In this document: positions 8,475 through 16,537 of the stretch, in pieces | How positions within the stretch are numbered: the first letter of the stretch is position 1 | Layout: each line of letters starts with the position of its first letter | DNA from: Pseudooceanicola sp. | Lineage (GTDB): Bacteria > Pseudomonadota > Alphaproteobacteria > Rhodobacterales > Rhodobacteraceae | Assembly (NCBI GenBank): GCA_002709085.1 | Contig: PAPR01000068.1 | Span: forward strand, 1-45,101 | Length of the DNA: 45,101 nucleotides | Direction of reading: 5' to 3' | Notes under the pieces: generated by a model | Databases searched by the model: none | Told to the model about the DNA's origin: nothing | The model's input: only the letters and a program-made list of their open reading frames with translations | Position numbers and translations under genes: made by a program

Positions 8475-9305
8475 ATGCGTCAGTTCTGGTGTGCATGTCT
8501 GATCGGAGTTCTGGCGGGGCCGCTCACCGCGCAGGACACAACGCCGAGGATGAGCCACTGCATCGCCATCGCTGGCGCGACGCCCGGCGTGGATTTCGTG
8601 CATCTGGCCGGGTTTCGCGATGCGGTGCCGCAATACTCTGCCCGCATCAGCTACGTCTCGCATAGCTCGTATCTCATCCAGACCATCGGCGGTCTGTCGG
8701 CGGTTACCGACTATGCGGGATACCTCGGGAACGTGGACTTCATTCCCGACGTCGTGACGATGAACCACGCCCATTCCAGCCACTTCACCGGCGCGCCGGA
8801 CCCAGCGATTCCGCATGTGCTGCGGGGTTGGTCGGACGAGTTCGGGATGGCAGTGGATCATCATCTGGATCTGGGCGAAATGCTTGTGCGCAATGTCTCC
8901 ACCGATATCCGCGCCATGGGCGGGGTCGAGGAAAATGGCAATTCGGTTTTTGTTTTCGAGGTCGAGGGTCTCTGCATCGGCCACTTGGGCCATCTGCATC
9001 ACGAACCGAATGATGCGCAATATGCGGCGATCGGGCGGCTCGACGTCGTGATGGTGCCGGTCGATGGGGGGATGACGCTCGACACCGACTCCATGGTGCG
9101 GGTGGTAGAGCGGTTGAAATCTTCCATCGTACTGCCGATGCACTGGTTTTCCGGCGCATCCCTCGGTTGGTTCCTCGAAGGGGTCGCGGAGGAGTTCGAC
9201 ATCGACATCCGAAGGGAGAGCGAGATCACCCTGTCGCTGCGCGATCTCCCTCAGCGCCCGACCGTCATCGTCCTGCAGCCAGCCTATCTGAGTGACGCAA
9301 ATTGA
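8475..9305 (+). CDS. Exported MBL-fold protein with atypical metal motif
   Basis: A 276-aa protein with a Sec signal peptide (MRQFWCACLIGVLAG, predicted cut near AQD at 20-21) and the layout of the UlaG-like metallo-beta-lactamase fold. That layout is SHSSYLIQT, then TDYAG, then MNHAHSSHFTG, and later GHLGHLHHEPN and VLPMHWF. The canonical HxHxDH zinc motif reads H98-A-H100-S-S102-H103, so the Asp that ligates the second metal is Ser. A single-metal or altered active site is likely. Substrate is unknown. A start at 8439 would add 12 residues ahead of the signal peptide, so 8475 is preferred. Confidence 0.75.
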   Translation: MRQFWCACLIGVLAGPLTAQDTTPRMSHCIAIAGATPGVDFVHLAGFRDAVPQYSARISYVSHSSYLIQTIGGLSAVTDYAGYLGNVDFIPDVVTMNHAHSSHFTGAPDPAIPHVLRGWSDEFGMAVDHHLDLGEMLVRNVSTDIRAMGGVEENGNSVFVFEVEGLCIGHLGHLHHEPNDAQYAAIGRLDVVMVPVDGGMTLDTDSMVRVVERLKSSIVLPMHWFSGASLGWFLEGVAEEFDIDIRRESEITLSLRDLPQRPTVIVLQPAYLSDAN

Positions 9306-9342
9306 TCTGGGCGACATGGTCGCGGAATGGTAGCACGCGAGG

Positions 9343-10767
9343 ATGAGCCTGTGTCCCGCCGATCCCGCCTTTGCCGACCGATTGCGCGACGTCCTTGACG
9401 ACAAGGCGTTTCGCGATCTCGCCCCGCATTACCTGGAAGAACCTCGCGGCACCTGGACCGGCACTGCCGGGCTGGTCGTGGCGCCCCGCGACGTCGCGCA
9501 GGTCTCGGCGGTGATGGCCGCAGCCAATGCCGCGCGCGTGCCCGTCGTGCCCTACGGCGGTGGCACCGGGCTGGTCGGAGGGCAGACGATGCCCGAGGGG
9601 CCCGCGCCCCTGCTCTTGTCGATGGAGCGCATGACGACGATCCGCAAGATTGACCCGGTCGAGAACGTCGCGGTGGTCGAGGCAGGGGCCATTCTGGAGG
9701 ATATCCACAACGCCGCGATCGGGGCGGGACGGATTTTTCCGCTGTCCCTCGCCGCCAAGGGCTCGGCGCGGATCGGTGGCAACCTCGCCACAAACGCGGG
9801 CGGGGTGAACGTGCTGCGCTATGGCAATGCGCGCGATCTGTGCCTCGGGCTGGAGGCGGTCTTGCCCGACGGGCGTATCTGGAACGGGTTGTCACGCCTG
9901 CGCAAGGACAACACCGGGTATGATCTGCGCAACCTATTGATCGGCTCCGAGGGCACGCTGGCCGTGATCACCGCCGCCTCGCTCAAGCTATTCGCGCCGC
10001 CAGCCGGGCAGGGGACCGCGCTGGCGGTCGTGCCGTCACCGCGCGCGGCGCTGGACCTGCTGTCGATGGTGCGCGATCACGTCGGCGAAGCGGTCTCGGC
10101 CTTTGAGCTGATCTCGGGCCAGGGGTTGGGGTTCCTCGCCGAGAAAATGCCACAAATTCGCCGCCCCTTTGATCCTGCGCCGGAGTGGATGGTTCTGATC
10201 GATCTCGGATTGCCTGCCGGCCTGGACCCCGCCGCCGCATTCGAGTCAATCTTTGCCGAGGCCTGGGAGCGTGAGCTGGTGAGCGATGCATTGATCGCGC
10301 AAAATCAGGCGCAGGCGACGGAATTCTGGGAGGTTCGCGAGCAAATACCGGGGGCCAACCGCTTGATCGGGTCGATTTCGAGCCACGACATCAGCGTGCC
10401 GCTCTCGCGGCTCCCGGAATTTATCGATCGCGCCGCGGATATGGTCCGCGAGATGGGACCGTTTCGAATCAACTGCTTTGGCCACCTCGGCGACGGAAAC
10501 CTGCATTATAACGTCTTTCCACCCAAGGGTGCGGCGGTCGCAGACTGGCGCGCGCAGACCGGGGCAGTCAAGCAGGCGGTACACGATCTGGTGCATCAGA
10601 TGGACGGGTCGGTCAGCGCCGAGCATGGGATAGGACGTCTGAAAACTGGTGATCTGGAGCGTTACGGCGATCCGGTCAAGCTGGAGATGATGCGCGCTAT
10701 CAAGACGTCGCTCGACCCGGTCGGTATCATGAATCCCGGCGCCGTCCTGCGCGAAAGCGACGCCTGA
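9343..10767 (+). CDS. FAD-linked 2-hydroxyacid dehydrogenase (GlcD/D2HGDH-like)
   Basis: FAD-binding oxidoreductase of the GlcD/D-lactate/D-2-hydroxyglutarate dehydrogenase family, 474 aa. The PCMH-type FAD domain has PYGGGTGLVGGQ, GNLATNAGGVNVLRYGNARDL and LLIGSEGTLAVIT. The C-terminal FAD-oxidase domain has INCFGHLGDGNLHYNVFPP and SAEHGIGRLKT. The closing LDPVGIMNPGAVL is typical. No GlcE or GlcF genes are adjacent, so it is a stand-alone enzyme; D-2-hydroxyglutarate or D-lactate are the likeliest substrates. It starts 37 bp after the MBL gene with GCGAGG upstream, and the two may be co-transcribed. Confidence 0.88.
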   Translation: MSLCPADPAFADRLRDVLDDKAFRDLAPHYLEEPRGTWTGTAGLVVAPRDVAQVSAVMAAANAARVPVVPYGGGTGLVGGQTMPEGPAPLLLSMERMTTIRKIDPVENVAVVEAGAILEDIHNAAIGAGRIFPLSLAAKGSARIGGNLATNAGGVNVLRYGNARDLCLGLEAVLPDGRIWNGLSRLRKDNTGYDLRNLLIGSEGTLAVITAASLKLFAPPAGQGTALAVVPSPRAALDLLSMVRDHVGEAVSAFELISGQGLGFLAEKMPQIRRPFDPAPEWMVLIDLGLPAGLDPAAAFESIFAEAWERELVSDALIAQNQAQATEFWEVREQIPGANRLIGSISSHDISVPLSRLPEFIDRAADMVREMGPFRINCFGHLGDGNLHYNVFPPKGAAVADWRAQTGAVKQAVHDLVHQMDGSVSAEHGIGRLKTGDLERYGDPVKLEMMRAIKTSLDPVGIMNPGAVLRESDA

Positions 10768-10800
10768 TCGCTTGGCGTGATTAACGCGCGATAGCCCCGC

Positions 10801-11607
10801 TCAGGCCTTCTTCACGCGCGGTTTGCCGAGCCTCTCCTGCAACCCCTCGACCAAGTCGCGATGCGGGACGTCGCCCGCGACGGCCAGGGTGCGCAGGCGG
10901 AAATGCACATGGGCCATCTCCTGATAATAGCTGGTGTAGGCAAAGTTCGTCGCAGCACCCGCGACCGCCCCGAGGACCGGAACCGTCTGTGCCGCCAGTT
11001 TCTGGCCCAGAACGGCGGCGAGGCGGGGCGCGACCTTCGAAATCAGCGTCTGCACTGTCGCACCAGAGATCGCGACCCGAGACGTCAGGAATGACAGATC
11101 CGTGCCGTCGTCGTCCTCTAGCGGACCGGCGGCGGCGAAAATGCGGATACAGTCGAATTGCACGCTTTCGCTATCGGGATCAAAGCCGTGCTCGACCGCG
11201 ACATCCTGAATCGCGCGCAGCAACACCGTTGTCGTGACCGGCAGTTCCGCCAGTGCCGTCGGCAGCCCGCCAAAGCCGCCCGCCGCCCCCATGGAGGTCG
11301 TGACCACCCGGTTCAGCCAGTCCGGCTGATCCCCGACCACGCGGCGCGACCCGTTCGCGGCGCGCATGGCTGTGGTCAGCGCCGCTTCGGTCGTGCGGTC
11401 GAGACGGTCGCGCACCTCGCGCGGCAAGCGTTTCAGCAGCCCCTCGGCGCTGTCGCCGACGAGGTTGAGAACCTGCAAGCCCAATCCGCCGGCGCGCTTG
11501 TAGCGTCTGGCCAACGTGTCGAGTTCGGCGGCGATGTCGATCGGCGCGCCCACGTCGTCTTCCAGAAGTTGGGGTTTAGCGATAGTTTTACGCTTGGCGT
11601 CGGTCAT
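10801..11607 (-). CDS. EcsC family protein
   Basis: A 268-aa EcsC-domain protein. The family is named after a Bacillus ABC-transporter operon protein and has no agreed biochemical role. Recognisable features are the N-terminal LDTLARRYKRAGGLGLQVLNLVG, the central GGFGGLPTALAELPVTTTVLLRAIQDVAVEHGFDP, and the Gly/Ala-rich helix QTVPVLGAVAGAATNFAYTSYYQ near the C-terminus, suggesting membrane association. A longer frame starts at 11658. The ATG at 11607 (MTDAKRKT) has GGGAG upstream and is preferred. It is convergent with the FAD oxidase and co-oriented with the GNAT gene upstream. Confidence 0.82.
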   Translation of the reverse strand: MTDAKRKTIAKPQLLEDDVGAPIDIAAELDTLARRYKRAGGLGLQVLNLVGDSAEGLLKRLPREVRDRLDRTTEAALTTAMRAANGSRRVVGDQPDWLNRVVTTSMGAAGGFGGLPTALAELPVTTTVLLRAIQDVAVEHGFDPDSESVQFDCIRIFAAAGPLEDDDGTDLSFLTSRVAISGATVQTLISKVAPRLAAVLGQKLAAQTVPVLGAVAGAATNFAYTSYYQEMAHVHFRLRTLAVAGDVPHRDLVEGLQERLGKPRVKKA

Positions 11608-11697
11608 TTGGCGCGTCTCCCTTTGGGGATAGATCTGGACGCCTGTGACCAAGATCAAGGGCGCGGCGTGATTCCGCGCGGCGGAAGGGCCGCTGCC

Positions 11698-12195
11698 TCA
11701 GGCTTTTGGCGCAGCATCCCGCGCGACGAGGCCGGCGATGCCGGTCCAGGCGTCGGGCGTCAGCTCCAGCCCCAGAACGCGGTCGGGATTGGTCGGCGGC
11801 GGCATGGCCACCGCAGGCAGCTTCCAAAAGCCGAACCGGCCATAATAGGGGGGGTCGCCGACCAGCATCACACGCTGCCAGCCGATGCTCTGCGCCCTGT
11901 TCAGAGACTGCGCGATCAGCAGGGCCCCGACGCCCTCGCCCTGATGGGTGGGGTGCACGGCGACCGGGCCCAAGAGCAGCGCGCGGTGTTCGCCCACCCG
12001 GACCGGCCAATAGCGGATCGCCCCGCCGACCGCACCATCATTGTCGCGCGCGACGAGACACAGCTCGGCCACCGGGGGAACATCATCGCGCAAACGGTAT
12101 GACGACAGCGCCTCGCGACCCGGCGCAAAGCAGGTGTCATAAAGCGCCTCGACCTCCCACCAGTCCGCGGCTGTTTCCTGCGTCAGGTTGAACAA
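11698..12195 (-). CDS. GNAT N-acetyltransferase (YhbS-like)
   Basis: A 165-aa acetyltransferase. The acetyl-CoA-binding region reads LLLGPVAVHPTHQGEGVGALLIAQSL, with the Q/RxxGxG/A-type loop HQGEGVG, followed by YYGRFGFWK, typical of the YhbS group. Substrate is unknown. It is divergent from the flavin reductase gene, whose start lies about 80 bp away. Confidence 0.85.
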   Translation of the reverse strand: MFNLTQETAADWWEVEALYDTCFAPGREALSSYRLRDDVPPVAELCLVARDNDGAVGGAIRYWPVRVGEHRALLLGPVAVHPTHQGEGVGALLIAQSLNRAQSIGWQRVMLVGDPPYYGRFGFWKLPAVAMPPPTNPDRVLGLELTPDAWTGIAGLVARDAAPKA

Positions 12196-12275
12196 GCCGG
12201 GGGTCTCCTCTGCGCATTCGGGCTTTCATGCGCAGTACCATGGCGGTATCAGCAGTTCAAACCAAGGAGTGCGCG

Positions 12276-12881
12276 ATGTTCTATGAACCCAAGGACGGCC
12301 ACGGGTTGCCTCACAACCCGTTCAACGCCATCGTCACGCCGCGACCAATCGGCTGGATTTCGTCACGCGGCGCAGGTGGCGGCGACAACCTCGCGCCCTA
12401 CAGCTTTTTCAACGCGGTGGCCTATCATCCACCGCAAGTCATGTTCGCCTCGACCGCCGCCAAGTCCGATCGAGATTTTGGCAAGGACAGCACTGCCAAT
12501 ATCCGGGATACAGGTTATTTTTGCGTGAACATCGTGGAATTTGCCGCCAAGGACGTGATGAACGTGACGTCAGGCGGATTGCCCGCGGGCGAAGACGAGT
12601 TCGTGAAGGCCGGGATCGAAAAGGCGGAATGCAATCTGATCCCCTGTTCGCGCGTCGCAAATGCGCCGGCGTCGCTGGAATGCCGGATGACCGAGATCGT
12701 CACCCTCAAGGGTGAGACCAACTACCTTGTGCTGGGCGAAGTGATCGGCGTGCATATGCGCGAGGATTGTCTGGTCGACGGCATGTTCGACGTCACACGT
12801 TTCCAACCACTGACCCGCCTCGGCTACCGGGATTATTCGGTGATCAAAGACGTCTTTTCCCTCGCCCGTCCGGACGACTGA
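12276..12881 (+). CDS. Flavin reductase family protein (FMN split barrel)
   Basis: A 201-aa flavin-reductase-like FMN-binding split-barrel protein. Diagnostic parts are FNAIVTPRPIGWISSRGAGGGDNLAPYSFFNAVAYHPPQVMF, where FMN binds, and the DTGYFCVNIV segment. Such proteins reduce flavins with NAD(P)H or use FMN directly. The partner oxygenase, if any, is not in the window. The ATG at 12276 is chosen over 12228 because AAGGAG lies just upstream. A 150-bp AT-richer gap follows before the sulfotransferase gene. Confidence 0.88.
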   Translation: MFYEPKDGHGLPHNPFNAIVTPRPIGWISSRGAGGGDNLAPYSFFNAVAYHPPQVMFASTAAKSDRDFGKDSTANIRDTGYFCVNIVEFAAKDVMNVTSGGLPAGEDEFVKAGIEKAECNLIPCSRVANAPASLECRMTEIVTLKGETNYLVLGEVIGVHMREDCLVDGMFDVTRFQPLTRLGYRDYSVIKDVFSLARPDD

Positions 12882-13002
12882 TCCTCGAGCGACAAGAGCG
12901 TATATGGCCTGTGGGACGCGCTGCGCGCTGTCGAAACGCGACCGCATCCCCGTAATCATGTCGAATGCTTAACGTGTCCTAAATCTCGAAAACCAATCTT
13001 AT

Positions 13003-13029
13003 ACCCAAGAACATAAAAAACTTGGGTGG
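13003..13029 (+). promoter_or_regulatory. Hairpin overlapping the sulfotransferase ribosome-binding site
   Basis: ACCCAAG (13003-13009) pairs perfectly with CTTGGGT (13021-13027) around an A-rich 11-nt loop. The right arm overlaps the GGGTGG that is the only purine-rich stretch in front of the ATG at 13035. If transcribed, the stem would hide the ribosome-binding site, so translational control is possible. It could equally be a DNA operator. Confidence 0.45.
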
Positions 13030-13034
13030 CAGAC

Positions 13035-13787
13035 ATGAGCAGACACTTACTGATTACCGGGCAGCATCGCGCCGGTAGTTCTCTCTTTTACAGTATGTTG
13101 CGACGGACGCTGGCAGGGTTCAACATCCCCGGCCCGGAGTTTCCCGCGCGCGCGGTGATCCATATGCCGGGCAAGACCTGTTCACGGCGTGCCTTTGACA
13201 TCTTTGACTTCGAAAAGATCGTGCAGGCGGCAGAAGGGCGCAAGCGGCTCGACATGATCGTCACCCTGCGCGATCCGCGCGACATATTGACGAGCTACGA
13301 TCCACGCCTGCCGGACGATTATGCCTGCTCGGCTGACAAGAGCTATTTTGTCACCAGCCACGGCAAGCCGCAGCAGATTCTGCCGGGTATCCTGCAAACC
13401 CATGCGCAAATCGCGGCGGTCAGCAATTCCGGTCACCTGCCGCAAGGCGTTTTCATGATGAAATACGAGCATTTGGTAAGCGAACCGCGCCGCGTCCAGA
13501 ACCTACTGGCCGATTGCCTCGAATTGGACTTCAACGCCGACTTCGGTAATTTTCACCGCGATGAACTTGCCACGCACGGCAGCGATCTAATCGGGTTTCG
13601 CACTTTGAACAGCAGTCGGATCGAGAAGTGGCGCGCGGCACATCACCGCGAACGGATCATCAGCCAGTTCGACGAATTCCCCGAGCTGCATGACATCGTG
13701 ATCGACCTCGGATACGAAAGGGATCGCTCTTGGTACGACAGCTACCGCGCCGAGGGCGGGGCAGAGGAACTGGTGGTCAGCGCCTGA
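13035..13787 (+). CDS. Sulfotransferase-like protein
   Basis: A 250-aa P-loop protein resembling PAPS-dependent sulfotransferases. The 5'-phosphosulfate loop is GQHRAGSSL (residues 9-17). The 3'-phosphate-binding segment is VTLRDPRDILTSY (about 76-88). A later FMMKYEHLVSEP and a C-terminal SSRIEKWRAAHHRE fit the fold. It would transfer sulfate to a carbohydrate or other hydroxyl acceptor; the acceptor is unknown. An alternative GTG at 13026 adds three residues. It stands alone with an AT-rich leader and no PAPS synthesis genes nearby, so it may be an accessory gene for surface polysaccharide modification. Confidence 0.75.
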   Translation: MSRHLLITGQHRAGSSLFYSMLRRTLAGFNIPGPEFPARAVIHMPGKTCSRRAFDIFDFEKIVQAAEGRKRLDMIVTLRDPRDILTSYDPRLPDDYACSADKSYFVTSHGKPQQILPGILQTHAQIAAVSNSGHLPQGVFMMKYEHLVSEPRRVQNLLADCLELDFNADFGNFHRDELATHGSDLIGFRTLNSSRIEKWRAAHHRERIISQFDEFPELHDIVIDLGYERDRSWYDSYRAEGGAEELVVSA

Positions 13788-13946
13788 CAGGCGTGGCGGT
13801 CTTTCGGCGCTATCTAAAAGGGCCGGGCCGTCGAGCGGATCGCGCGGCCAGGTTTGTGCGATCAATCTTGGGGCCTGACGAAACTTCATCCTGACCCTTA
13901 ATCGACACCTTATCTAACTGGCGCAACAGTGCGCGAAAGAAGTGCT

Positions 13947-14447
13947 ATGGCAGACGTTCAAGATGAATTGCGCTATCTGGTCACCGCCGCCGAGATTGCA
14001 GCGGAGAGCGGGTTGAAGAAGACTCATTTCCTCAATGACAACGCGCAGCGCGTGAACAAGAGCCTTGGCGATATGACCGGGCTAACGGGCATCGGCTTTC
14101 ACATCATCGAGGTCGCTTCTGGGAATGAGACGACCGAACATCATCTCCATCACTATGAAGACGAATGCGTCTTTGTGCTGGACGGGCACGCGACGGCGCT
14201 GATCGGCGATGAGAGCTTTGAAATCGCGCCGGGCGATTTCCTCGGTTACCGCAAGGGCGGGGCGGCACATTCCATCCGGAACACGGGGACAGAGACGCTG
14301 CGCTGCATCGTGGTCGGCGAGCGACTGGCGCATGACGTGGGCGACTATCCCAACAAACGCAAGCGTATCTTCCGCAATGTCGGACTGCCGTGGAACCTTG
14401 TCGACATCGAGGACATCGACGAGCCGCAGGGCGGTGCCAAACGCTAG
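13947..14447 (+). CDS. Cupin-domain protein
   Basis: A 166-aa single-domain cupin. Motif 1 reads TTEHHLHHYEDECVFVLDG, with clustered His and Glu for metal binding. Motif 2 reads PGDFLGYRKGGAAHSIRNTG. Small cupins of this kind include isomerases, dioxygenases and sugar-binding sensors, and the exact function cannot be inferred. The ATG at 13947 is preferred to 13929. The gene ends in a strong hairpin shared with the convergent SulP gene. Confidence 0.82.
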   Translation: MADVQDELRYLVTAAEIAAESGLKKTHFLNDNAQRVNKSLGDMTGLTGIGFHIIEVASGNETTEHHLHHYEDECVFVLDGHATALIGDESFEIAPGDFLGYRKGGAAHSIRNTGTETLRCIVVGERLAHDVGDYPNKRKRIFRNVGLPWNLVDIEDIDEPQGGAKR

Positions 14448-14541
14448 CTGACTCCGAAGGCTAATAACGGGATTGGTTGTGGGTGTACCGTTGAAGGATG
14501 CGTTGTCTGCCCCAGTCCTGAAATCCCCCACTCACGAAAAG

Positions 14542-14569
14542 GGCGGGCCCGCATGTGGCCCGCCTTTCG
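14542..14569. terminator. Bidirectional terminator between cupin and SulP genes
   Basis: GGCGGGCC (14542-14549) pairs with GGCCCGCC (14557-14564) around a 7-nt loop. TTT follows on the plus strand and CTTTT follows on the minus strand. It lies between two convergent genes and can serve both. Confidence 0.7.
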
Positions 14570-14618
14570 TCATTTTACGTGCTCGCAGGCGGCGTCAACG
14601 TCTTCCGCTGTTGCCCTC

Positions 14619-16247
14619 TCAGTGTCCGCCCAGAATGCCTGTCCGCACGCCGTAGTCGACGGCCAGCGCGTAGTCGGGATCATCCTCGCTGTCGATCACG
14701 AGGTGGCCGGCCTTGGTCAGCAGACGGTGGCAATCCCGGCTGAGGTGGCGCAACTGGATGCGCTTGCCGATGGCCTCGTACTTGCCGGCGATGTTCTCGA
14801 TGGCTTGCAGGGCCGATTGATCCACCACCCGACTGTCGTTGAAATCGACGATCACCAGAGATGGGTCGCCCTTAATGTCGAACATCTCGACGAACCCGTC
14901 CGAAGAGCCGAAGAACAGCGGCCCCTGCACTTGGTAGACTTTTGCGCCCTCGGGGGTGAGGTATGTCTTGGCATGGATGCGCCGCGCGTTGTTCCAGGCG
15001 TAGGCGAGGGCCGAGACGATGACGCCCACCACCACGGCCACGGCCAGGTCGGCATAGACCGTCACGACCGTCACCAGAATGATGACAAAGGCATCCGTTA
15101 GCGGCACCTTGGCGAGGATCTTGAGCGAATTCCAGGCAAAGGTCCCGATCACCACCATGAACATCACCCCGACCAGCGCGGCCAGCGGGATCTGTTCAAT
15201 CAGCGGCGAGGCAAAGAGAATGAAGGACAACAGCAACAGCGCCGAGGCGATCCCCGCCACGCGGGTCCGTCCGCCCGATTTGACGTTGATCATCGACTGG
15301 CCGATCATCGCGCAGCCCCCCATGCCGCCAAAGAACCCGGTCAGCACGTTGGCCGCGCCCTGCGCGACGCATTCCTGCGAGGCACCGCCCCGCTTGCCGG
15401 TCATCTCGCCGACGAGGTTCAGTGTCAGCAGCGATTCGATCAGCCCGATCGCCGCGAGGATCACCGCATAGGGCAGGATGATCTCGAAGGTTTCCCAGTT
15501 CAGCGGGACCATCGGGATGTGGAAGCCCGGCAAGCCGCCTTTGATCGAGGCGAGGTCGCCGACCCGCGGCACGTCGAGGCCAAAGACGATGACGACCACC
15601 GCAACGATGCCGATCCCGGCGAGGGGCGCGGGAATGACCTTGGTGATGCGCGGCATGACCCAGATGATCGCCATGGTCGCGCCGACGAGGGCGAGCATGA
15701 TCCAAAGCGGCGCGCCGCTCAGCCATTCACCGCCCGAGGTGCCGTGGCCCGAGACCTCGGCGGATCCCGGCACCTTGAACTGTGTCAGCTGCGCGAGGAA
15801 GATCACGATCGCCAGCCCGTTAACAAAGCCCAGCATGACCGGATGCGGCACGAGGCGGATGAACTTGCCCCATTTCATCACCCCCGCAATGACTTGCAGG
15901 ATCCCCATCAACACCACCGTGGCAAAGAGGTATTCGACCCCGTGATCCGCCACCAGCGCTACCATGACCACCGCCAGCGCGCCCGTCGCGCCCGAGATCA
16001 TGCCGGGGCGGCCGCCGATCAGCGCCGTTACCAGCCCGACAAGGAAGGCCGCATAGAGGCCGACCAGCGGATGGACTCCGGCGACAAAGGCGAAGGCCAC
16101 CGCTTCGGGCACCAGCGCCAGCGCGACGGTGAGGCCCGACAGCAGTTCGATGCGCAACCGGGATAGCGTGAGCTTTTCGTCCGGCGACAGGCGCAGGTCG
16201 GGCATTACGAGTCGGTCGGCAAACGCTGCCAGAGTGGAACGGTTCAT
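14619..16247 (-). CDS. SulP family anion transporter with STAS domain
   Basis: A 542-aa SLC26/SulP transporter. The N-terminal membrane domain (about residues 35-410) opens with the family signature LLSGLTVALALVPEAVAFAFVAGVHPLVGLYAAF and includes GGMGGCAMIGQSMINVKSGGRTR. A cytoplasmic STAS domain follows (about 435-530), containing GPLFFGSSDGFVEMF and VVDQSALQAIENI. Substrates in the family are sulfate, bicarbonate, dicarboxylates or molybdate; none can be assigned here. The ATG at 16247 begins MNRSTLAAFADRL. A longer frame to 16427 reads through a structured intergenic repeat and is unlikely to be coding. Confidence 0.9.
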   Translation of the reverse strand: MNRSTLAAFADRLVMPDLRLSPDEKLTLSRLRIELLSGLTVALALVPEAVAFAFVAGVHPLVGLYAAFLVGLVTALIGGRPGMISGATGALAVVMVALVADHGVEYLFATVVLMGILQVIAGVMKWGKFIRLVPHPVMLGFVNGLAIVIFLAQLTQFKVPGSAEVSGHGTSGGEWLSGAPLWIMLALVGATMAIIWVMPRITKVIPAPLAGIGIVAVVVIVFGLDVPRVGDLASIKGGLPGFHIPMVPLNWETFEIILPYAVILAAIGLIESLLTLNLVGEMTGKRGGASQECVAQGAANVLTGFFGGMGGCAMIGQSMINVKSGGRTRVAGIASALLLLSFILFASPLIEQIPLAALVGVMFMVVIGTFAWNSLKILAKVPLTDAFVIILVTVVTVYADLAVAVVVGVIVSALAYAWNNARRIHAKTYLTPEGAKVYQVQGPLFFGSSDGFVEMFDIKGDPSLVIVDFNDSRVVDQSALQAIENIAGKYEAIGKRIQLRHLSRDCHRLLTKAGHLVIDSEDDPDYALAVDYGVRTGILGGH

Positions 16248-16368
16248 CTGTGGCCTTATCGGGAATGGTGGTTGTGGGGACCGATAGCGTAAACGCCTCT
16301 GTGCGGCAAGCGCGTCAAGAAAGGACGCGAGAGAGGCGCGCGGCGGCGAGGGGAGGCTTTGTGACCTG

Positions 16369-16416
16369 CCGGGGAGGGGCGCTGCCCCCGGCCTGCGGCC
16401 GTCCCCGGGATATTTT
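16369..16416. repeat. Cloverleaf-like intergenic stem-loop element
   Basis: An outer stem CCGGGG/CCCCGG (16369-16374 with 16403-16408) encloses two perfect 5-bp hairpins. These are GGGGC-gct-GCCCC (16376-16388) and CGGCC-tgc-GGCCG (16389-16401). GATATTTT follows. From memory, related G/C hairpins ending in GGGATATTTT recur between genes in Rhodobacterales, so this may be a REP-like repeat or terminator. It sits in the sulP leader, 120 bp from its start. Confidence 0.6.
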
Positions 16417-16537
16417 GTAAAAACCAAAGTGGTGTGAGGGCAGGGCGGCTGGCTCTGCTCGGATCGAAGTGCTCAAGTGAAAGTGCGTTGTCACCCGAGG
16501 CGCGTACCGGCACTAAGAGCAGGAAAAAGCGGAGAAG

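Noticed and set aside
16248..16427. N-terminal extension of the SulP transporter
   Set aside because: The extension would translate the stem-loop element at 16369-16416 and gives a Pro/Arg-rich sequence not seen in SulP proteins.
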